Origin: JAWLCQ01 sp041687095
GTDB lineage: Bacteria > Planctomycetota > Phycisphaerae > SM23-33
DNA length: 27,053 nucleotides
Assembly (NCBI GenBank): GCA_041687095.1
Contig: JAWLCQ010000052.1
Coordinates: 1 to 27,053, forward strand
Direction: 5' to 3'
Of the stretch, positions 22,552 through 27,053 are shown piece by piece. The position numbers and the translations under genes were made by a program. The first letter of the stretch is position 1; each line of letters opens with the position of its first letter. The notes under the pieces are model-generated. The model had not been told where the DNA came from and did no database searches. It was given only the letters and a program-made list of their open reading frames with translations.

Positions 22552-23192
22552 ATCCGACGCTGGCGAGCGTCGTCGAGGGGCACGGGGAGATGACGGCAGT
22601 CCCCGAACTCCTTCGTCGTCTCGTCTATGCAAGAGCAGCCTTCTCCGTCAATGTCCTCCCTCCGATTCGATGCCTGAAGAACAAGATCGTACGGTGCCGT
22701 CGAGGAGCGGAGGAGATCGACAGCAGCGAGTTGGAGCGGGCGATACGGCTCGCCGCCCGACGCCTTCCTTCGCCCGACCGCGGCGCGATCCTCATCCTCA
22801 TCGACGCGGACACCAGTTGTCCCGCCAGCGTCGGATCCGCCATACGTGAACTCGCCATGGCAGTCTGCCCCACCGTCCCAATTGGGGTGGTCCTCCCGAA
22901 ACATGAGTACGAGGCTTGGCTGCTCGCGGCCGTGGACTCGCTCGGGAACTACCTCAGCCCTTCCGCGGTTCCCGTCCGTGATCCCGAGGCCGTCCAGGAC
23001 CCCAAACGCCGCCTCTCCGAACTCATGCCCCACGGGCGATCCTACAGAGAAACCGTTGACCAAGTGAGATTCTCGTCGATCTTCGATCTGGAACAGGCGC
23101 GAACCTGCCGGTCGTTTCGCAAGCTCGAATCCGAGGTGGACAGGCTGCTTCGCATCATCTGCCGCGAGACGGCGGACGGTGCCGAAACATAG
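22548..23192 (+). CDS. DUF4276-like TOPRIM-fold protein, partner of the ATPase
   Basis: A 214-residue protein starting at GTG 22548, overlapping the ATPase stop (GTGA). The TOPRIM-like acidic pattern is visible: E10 in SVVEGHGE, D86 and D88 in ILILIDAD, and E120-x-E122-x-W in KHEYEAWLLA. DUF4276 proteins carry this order. In OLD-like systems the TOPRIM part is the nuclease that the ATPase controls, so a metal-dependent nuclease activity is plausible but not shown. The C-terminus (DLEQARTCRSFRKLESEVDRLL) matches the usual DUF4276 end. Codon use is less GC-biased than in ilvD, consistent with transfer. Just after the stop comes a truncated dispersed repeat. Confidence 0.8.
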   Translation: MNPTLASVVEGHGEMTAVPELLRRLVYARAAFSVNVLPPIRCLKNKIVRCRRGAEEIDSSELERAIRLAARRLPSPDRGAILILIDADTSCPASVGSAIRELAMAVCPTVPIGVVLPKHEYEAWLLAAVDSLGNYLSPSAVPVRDPEAVQDPKRRLSELMPHGRSYRETVDQVRFSSIFDLEQARTCRSFRKLESEVDRLLRIICRETADGAET

Positions 23193-23194
23193 TC

Positions 23195-23238
23195 CGCTTC
23201 ACTCCGCAAACCACGCGGCGCCCGCGCGAGGACTGGGG
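23195..23238. repeat. Dispersed repeat E, truncated copy 3
   Basis: CCGCTTCACTCCGCAAACCA and the following GCGCCCGCGCGAGGACTGGG match the 3' part of copy 2 (10161-10203) with a few changes. The 5' two thirds is missing, cut at or near the stop of the DUF4276 gene. This places a repeat boundary exactly at the right edge of the ATPase/TOPRIM pair. Confidence 0.6.
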
Positions 23239-23242
23239 CGCC

Positions 23243-23638
23243 TCACACCGGATCCGCCGCCACCGGCCGCCGCGCCGCCTTCGACCCCGGACACGTCTCG
23301 CACGCGCCCGTCCAGCAGTACGTGCAGAGCTTCTCCCGCGGGATCCCGATCGCCGCCACCAAATCGTCCAGCCGCTGGTACTGCAGCGTCGTCAGGTTCA
23401 ACTGCTCGCGGATCCACTCCACCATGCGGGCGTGGCGGTCGCTGTCGGGGTCGTGGAATAACGGGGTCAGGAACCTTTGTTCAGCTCCTTCCTCGGCCGG
23501 CCGGGGGGAGCGGAGGGTGGTTTGCGGGTTCCACTGCTCCGCCATCCGGCGGACCCAGGACGCCTCGCCGAGCGGGCGGCCGCGGGCGACGCTCCGCCTC
23601 AGCGCCGCCAGTTCCTCCTCGCTCTGCGGGCGGTTCAC
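23243..23638 (-). pseudogene. Chimeric remnant: REP-type transposase tail joined to PurF tail
   Basis: One 131-codon frame holds pieces of two unrelated proteins. The first 40 or so residues (VNRPQSEEELAALRRSVARG, then WVRRMAEQW) match the C-terminus of REP-associated tyrosine transposases (TnpA-REP/Y1 family); the frame continues upstream of the GTG as LEW, without the catalytic part. The stretch EQRFLTPLF with the DNA GGGGTCAGGAACC is typical, from memory, of DNA following such genes. Residues from about 70 (MVEWIREQLNLTTLQYQRLDDLVAAIG, PREKLCTYCWTG) match the end of glutamine phosphoribosyl-pyrophosphate amidotransferase (PurF), lacking all catalytic domains. Neither part could work. The assignments come from memory of family tails. 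Confidence 0.6.
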
Positions 23639-23646
23639 CCACTCCA

Positions 23647-23707
23647 GGATCTTGGAGGATCTCGGATCTTGGGGATCTTGGGGACGCTACCCGGGGATCT
23701 TGGGGAG
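23647..23707. repeat. GGATCTTGG short tandem repeats
   Basis: About five imperfect copies of GGATCTTGGGG-like units lie between 23647 and 23707, interrupted once by ACGCTACCCG. They lie between the remnant ORF and the end of the PEP-CTERM gene, and overlap the point where the transposase remnant loses its upstream part. Slippage-prone; no coding role. Confidence 0.7.
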
Positions 23708-23725
23708 GTTGCCCGATTCCGCAGT

Positions 23726-24445
23726 TCAGGCGCGGCGGCGGGGGAGCAGGAGGGCGCCGGCCGACAGGAGCAGGAGCGTTGCGGGCTCGGGGGCGCTGAC
23801 GCCCCAGATGTCGCCGGGGGACCCGATGTCCCCGCTGGTGTAGAACCCGTTGATCGCCGTGGGGTTCACCGCCCAGCGCTTCCCCGCGACGGACAGGGCC
23901 CAGTGGCTGCCCACGTCGTTGCCCGTCGCCGTCAGGTACGCCGGCAGGAGGTAGATGCTCGGGCCGCCCTGCCCGTACGGGTCGGCCGGCCAGCCCCGCC
24001 CGTCGTTGCCGTCGTAGTACTCCACGGTGTCGATGACCACCCCGCTGCTGTTCTTGAGCTGCAGCCTCTGCTTGTCGCCCGAGTGGGGGTTCTCGTCGAG
24101 GTCGATCCCCGTGAAGTCCACCGCGAACACCTGCACATTCCAGGCCGATCGCCAGTGCGTGCGGAAGAAGCTCGCGCTGGGGTAGCCCGAGATCACCGCG
24201 ATCTCCCCCGCCGCCAGCGACGCCCCCGCCGGCAGGGCGCCCGACTTCCCGGGGTAGTTGTCGTCCAGATACCACCCGCCGATGTCGACCGCCGACGTGC
24301 CGTTGTTGTAGATCTCCACCCACTTCGCCCCGTTCGTCCAGGAGACGGAGTGGGGGTTGTACATGATCTCGGTGAGGATGACCCCCCCGTGAGCGGTGAG
24401 GGCGAGACCGAGGAGCGCAAGCGCAGCGACGGCGATGCGGGACAT
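23726..24445 (-). CDS. Exported lamin-tail domain protein with PEP-CTERM signal
   Basis: A 239-residue exported protein. ATG 24445 is preceded by AAAGGAG; the frame is open farther up but without a signal. Residues 1-21 are a signal peptide (RIAVAALALLGLALTAHGG). Residues 22-160 form a lamin-tail (LTD) beta-sandwich: GVILTEIMYNP, KWVEIYNNGTSAVDIGGWYLDD, then LQLKNSSGVVIDTVEYYDG. The end (APEPATLLLLSAGALLLPRRRA region) has PEP, a hydrophobic helix and a basic tip, the PEP-CTERM sorting signal. An exosortase, not in this window, should cut it and deliver the protein to the envelope or matrix. LTD domains in planctomycete surface proteins may bind polymers or partners; the exact role is unknown. 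Confidence 0.9.
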   Translation of the reverse strand: MSRIAVAALALLGLALTAHGGVILTEIMYNPHSVSWTNGAKWVEIYNNGTSAVDIGGWYLDDNYPGKSGALPAGASLAAGEIAVISGYPSASFFRTHWRSAWNVQVFAVDFTGIDLDENPHSGDKQRLQLKNSSGVVIDTVEYYDGNDGRGWPADPYGQGGPSIYLLPAYLTATGNDVGSHWALSVAGKRWAVNPTAINGFYTSGDIGSPGDIWGVSAPEPATLLLLSAGALLLPRRRA

Positions 24446-24755
24446 GGCTTCTCCTTTGTTGAGCCTCAGGTTCCTCTTGAGCGGAGGATTCACCTGACTC
24501 TATCCCCGGGTCGGCCACGCGCCTACCGCCCCCGCGGCCGATGCGCTGCAGAAAGTGAGGGCGGGAAGGGCACGGTGGAAAGACGCGTCCTCCTCATCGT
24601 GGGCAAAGCGAAGGGGATCTCTCGCGAAACGCCGCTGTTTTCGGGGGATTTCGGGCTTCCGCGGCCCGGTTGCAGACGCCCCGGCCCGCGCGGCGAGTTG
24701 CGCAAGGCCACGCAACGATCCGCCCGATTCCAGGCGTTTTCCGCCCGCCGCGAGC
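24446..24755. other. Intergenic stretch with no recognisable feature
   Basis: About 310 bases between two minus-strand genes. Open frames exist on both strands (for example minus 24500-24715) but lack ribosome-binding sites and family resemblance. I see no clear hairpin terminator or dispersed repeat. AAAGGAG just below 24460 belongs to the PEP-CTERM gene. Confidence 0.5.
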
Positions 24756-25574
24756 CTACGCCACCGGCCCCTGCTCGATCCGCCGCGCGGAGTTCATCCG
24801 CAGGACCAGGACGACGATGAACACGGTCAACGCCGTCAGAAACGTCAGCCCCAGCACGCCCAGGCCCAGCAGGAAGGGGCCGAAGGACGACACCATGCCC
24901 TTGAAGAGGTCCAGCGGACTGCCCGGGCGGATGGCGAGGAGGATGTCCCCCTCCGCCCCGGAGGACGCGGTAGCGGGCGCGTCACCCTCTTCGGCCTCGG
25001 GGGCGGGGGCGTCGGTGGGGGCCGCGGTGTCGGACGCGGTTTCGTCGGGGGCGTCGGGGGCGGGGCTGGCGGTCTCGGACGCGGTTTCGTCGGGGGCGCT
25101 CTCCCCCGTGTCGTGGCTGCCCTCCTCAACGCCCAGGGTCACCTCGGGCTCGGAGATCGTCACGGTGTACGTCCCGGGCTCGTCGATGCGGAAGCGGTAG
25201 AGCCCCTTACCGGCCAACGCTCCGAACTCGTAGTTCATGTCGTAGCCCAGCGGTTCGACGTCGACCGCCCGGCCGGTGGCGGTGTGGGCCAGTTGGACCG
25301 AGAAGAACCGGGGGGCGGGCTCGCCCAGTTCGTCGATCCTCTTCCGCCGTTCGCGGGCGATCCAGTACTCGCCCGCCTGGGACAGTTCGACCCGCGACTC
25401 GCCCGGGCCCTCGACGCGGATGGCGGTGTCGTCGGCGGGCAGGAAGCCCTCGGCGTCCTTCACGTTCGCGACGAGGTCCCGCACGCCCCACACCATCGCC
25501 CCGATCCCGATCGCCAGGATGACGGCGGCCACGGCGTACCACCCCCGCCCCGGCCGAATGCGCTGCCCGTTCAT
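24756..25574 (-). CDS. Two-TM envelope protein with acidic linker, function unknown
   Basis: A 272-residue protein with ATG 25574 after AAAGGAGAGCACGC. A membrane helix near the N-terminus (about 12-31: WYAVAAVILAIGIGAMVWGV) is followed by an exported beta-rich domain (about 45-145) with GEYWIARERRKR and PGTYTVTISEPE, which looks like an Ig/jelly-roll strand set. Then comes an Ala/Pro/Glu/Thr linker (about 148-205) with an internal direct repeat (PDETASETA, PDETASDTA). A second membrane helix (about 228-258: GPFLLGLGVLGLTFLTALTVFIVVLVL) precedes a short basic cytoplasmic end. Both ends face the cytoplasm. I do not recognise a family; similar proteins exist in planctomycetes. It could sense or stabilise the envelope, but no evidence decides this. 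Confidence 0.75.
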   Translation of the reverse strand: MNGQRIRPGRGWYAVAAVILAIGIGAMVWGVRDLVANVKDAEGFLPADDTAIRVEGPGESRVELSQAGEYWIARERRKRIDELGEPAPRFFSVQLAHTATGRAVDVEPLGYDMNYEFGALAGKGLYRFRIDEPGTYTVTISEPEVTLGVEEGSHDTGESAPDETASETASPAPDAPDETASDTAAPTDAPAPEAEEGDAPATASSGAEGDILLAIRPGSPLDLFKGMVSSFGPFLLGLGVLGLTFLTALTVFIVVLVLRMNSARRIEQGPVA

Positions 25575-25953
25575 GCGTGCTCTCCTTTGCCCTTGTCGGA
25601 GTCTCTCCTCAGTCTATGGGGCGGGTTCGACCGTCTCGCGGAGGGCGGGCGTACCGCCCGCCGCCAAACGAGCGTAGGGACCGGTCCCCGGTTCCTGGTT
25701 CCAGACCGTTCTCGTCTTCCGGGCGCCCCCTCACCGCCCCGCTGCGCGGGGCACCTCTCCCCGCGGGGAGAGGGGTTGGACGCCCGCTTCCCGCCCTTCG
25801 ACTCGCTGCGCTCGCTCAGGGCTTCGGTTCCTGGTTCCCGGTTCCTGGTTCCCGGTTCCCGGTTCTTGGTTCTTGGTTCCCGGTTCCCGGTTCCTCTTCC
25901 CTAGTCCCTATTGCCTATTCCCTAGTGCCTCTCCCCCGCTGCCTCTCCTCCTC
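25575..25953. repeat. Intergenic cluster of palindromes and 7-bp tandem repeats
   Basis: This stretch holds a hairpin at 25643-25662 (GGGCGGGC...CCGCCC); GCCCCGCTGCGCGGGGC (25736-25752); a perfect 20-bp palindrome CCTCTCCCCGCGGGGAGAGG (25754-25773); CCCTTCGACTCGCTGCGCTC leading to CTCAGGG (25794-25821); and about ten copies of GGTTCCY (25826-25894), followed by CCCTA(G/T)T-type repeats to about 25930. The two middle motifs are familiar from intergenic DNA of many bacteria. I see no gene. Confidence 0.8.
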
Positions 25954-26874
25954 CTACAGCGGATTCTTGAGGCAGAAGTCCACCAGGTCCCGGACGGTCG
26001 TCTGGGCGAGGCACATGACGGAGTCGGCGCCGGCGTAGTAGACGTTGAGGGTCTTGTCGTCCATCTCGACGGCGCCGCAGGTGAAGACGACGTTGGGGAC
26101 CTGTCCGACGCACTCGTAGACTTCCTCGGGCTGGAGGATGAACTTGCTGCAGGCGGTGCGGACCTTGCGGGGGTCGTCGAGGTCCAGCAGGGCGACGCTG
26201 AGGTAGTAGTTCAGGGCCGAGCACGTCTGGGCGGTGGCGTGGTAGATGATCAGCCAGCCCTCGGGGGTGCGGATGGGGGTCGCGCCCGCGCCCATCTTCG
26301 AGTAGTTCCAGACGGTCGTGGGGATGTCCAGCGGGAGGCTGTCGCCCCAGTAGCGCAGGTCGGGCGAGTAGCTGACCCAGATCTTCCCCCCGGAGTTGTC
26401 GAAGGGGCGCTGCATGAGGCAGTACCGCCCGCCGATCCTCTCCGGGAACAGCACCGCGTTGCGGTTGGAAGGCAGCGCGACGCCCCCCACCGCCTCGAAG
26501 TCCACGAAGTCGTCCGTCTTCGCCATCCCGAACGAGCAGCCCAGCCCGGTCATCCAGATCGCGTGGCAGACGTAGAACGTCCCGTCCAGCGGGGTGATCC
26601 GCATGTCGAACCGCAGCGAGTTGTACTGCTTCTCGACGTCCCGCAGCGGGTAGCGGATGGGGGTGGGGTTGACGTCGAACTTCACCCCATCGTCGCTGGT
26701 GGCGACATGGAAGTTCACCTTCCGCTGGTAGTCCTCCACGCGGAGCAGCAGCAGGACCTTGCCGTTGTACCGGACGGCGGCGGAGTTGAACACGGCAGAG
26801 CATTCAACGGGCATGTCCTTGGGGGCGATGATGGGGTTCGAGGGGTGGCGGGTGAGGGGGGACCAGTTGGGCAT
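25954..26874 (-). CDS. GH130 family glycoside phosphorylase/hydrolase
   Basis: A 306-residue five-bladed beta-propeller enzyme of family GH130, whose members phosphorolyse (or hydrolyse) beta-mannosides such as mannosyl-glucose or mannosyl-N-acetylglucosamine. ATG 26874 is preceded by AAAGGAG. Family-typical segments appear in order: HPSNPIIAPKDMP (9-21), VFNSAAVRYNGKVLLLLRVED (28-48), DMRITPLDGTFYVCHA (near 90-105), RNAVLFPERIGGRYCLMQRP (near 138-157), and GAGATPIRTPEGWLIIYHA (near 195-213), then CGAVEMDDKTLNVYYAGAD. There is no signal peptide, so it is cytoplasmic and probably acts on imported mannosides. The neighbours give no transporter; the exact substrate is open. Confidence 0.9.
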   Translation of the reverse strand: MPNWSPLTRHPSNPIIAPKDMPVECSAVFNSAAVRYNGKVLLLLRVEDYQRKVNFHVATSDDGVKFDVNPTPIRYPLRDVEKQYNSLRFDMRITPLDGTFYVCHAIWMTGLGCSFGMAKTDDFVDFEAVGGVALPSNRNAVLFPERIGGRYCLMQRPFDNSGGKIWVSYSPDLRYWGDSLPLDIPTTVWNYSKMGAGATPIRTPEGWLIIYHATAQTCSALNYYLSVALLDLDDPRKVRTACSKFILQPEEVYECVGQVPNVVFTCGAVEMDDKTLNVYYAGADSVMCLAQTTVRDLVDFCLKNPL

Positions 26875-26961
26875 AGGGGCGGCTCCTTTGCGTTTCTCAG
26901 TGTTCGAGGGATGCTAACGGGCGGAGGCGCAGGGAGCAAGGGGACGGAATTGCGGTGTCCT

Positions 26962-27006
26962 GTCTCAATAGAAGTGTCAGGGGTTTACGTCTCAATAGAA
27001 CTGTCA
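26962..27006. repeat. Paired 18-bp repeats, insertion-sequence end-like
   Basis: GTCTCAATAGAAGTGTCA (26962-26979) recurs as GTCTCAATAGAACTGTCA (26989-27006), 17 of 18 identical and 27 bases apart, followed by CCCCCCGGG. On the complement they read TGACA(C/G)TTCTATTGAGAC. Several spaced copies at an edge are typical of IS21-like element ends. No transposase is in the window; the element would continue to the right. Confidence 0.55.
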
Positions 27007-27053
27007 CCCCCCGGGCTCGTCAAGGGGGCGGAGCGGAGGGAGGACGAGCGCAG

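Noticed and set aside
24500..24715. Small minus-strand ORF
   Set aside because: No ribosome-binding site and no recognisable composition; frames on the other strand are equally open.

Overview
The window is very GC-rich, densely coding bacterial DNA. It most likely comes from a planctomycete, perhaps a Phycisphaerae-like lineage. This is an inference from a PEP-CTERM-tailed lamin-tail protein, a double zinc-ribbon/proline-rich membrane protein, a TMTC-like membrane protein with a long TPR tail, a DUF1638 protein, and intergenic spaces packed with CGAAATCCGAAAC-type and palindromic repeats that I remember from such genomes. No rRNA, tRNA or CRISPR array was seen.

Layout. 1-330: an 18-bp tandem repeat, then an AT-rich promoter-like stretch. 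337-2741 (+): five small, tightly packed genes of unknown function; one has a treble-clef-like Cys4 motif plus a helix-turn-helix, another a sigma-70 region-2-like N-terminus plus a C-terminal zinc ribbon. 2764-3010: two dispersed repeats. 3025-4232 (-): a small CHCC protein overlapping a XerC/D tyrosine recombinase. 4334-4649: repeats. 4754-9136 (+): nadE, a zinc-ribbon membrane protein and a DUF1638 protein, separated by 1-2 bases and so probably one operon. 9324-9824 (+): a small nitroreductase. 9825-10842: about 1 kb of palindromic repeats. 10843-13548 (-): corA-type transporter and ribosomal protein S1. 13671-14217: a second repeat block carrying inverted copies of the first two. 14236-18614 (-): phosphomannomutase/phosphoglucomutase followed by the membrane-TPR protein. 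18786-21188 (+): a DUF1330-like protein and ilvD. 21193-23192 (+): an ATPase plus TOPRIM-like DUF4276 pair. 23243-23638 (-): a chimeric remnant ORF. 23726-26874 (-): the PEP-CTERM protein, a two-TM protein and a GH130 enzyme. The right edge has paired repeats that look like an insertion-sequence end.

Housekeeping functions (NAD synthesis, S1, IlvD, XerC/D, Mg2+ transport, hexose-phosphate mutase) alternate with accessory patches. The most interesting patch is 21193-23640. The ATPase/TOPRIM pair resembles the two-gene layout of nuclease-type phage defence modules such as PARIS or RloAB. On its left it is fused in frame to what looks like the head of a small DFSGGVRGK-type protein. On its right it is bounded by a truncated dispersed repeat and by an ORF joining the tail of a REP-type transposase to the tail of PurF. 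This arrangement suggests a module dropped into a recombination scar. The second interesting patch is the repeat family in the intergenic regions. Different elements share the same terminal inverted repeat and a capping 11-12 bp hairpin, but carry unrelated interiors, one of which is a symmetrical array of four identical-stem hairpins.
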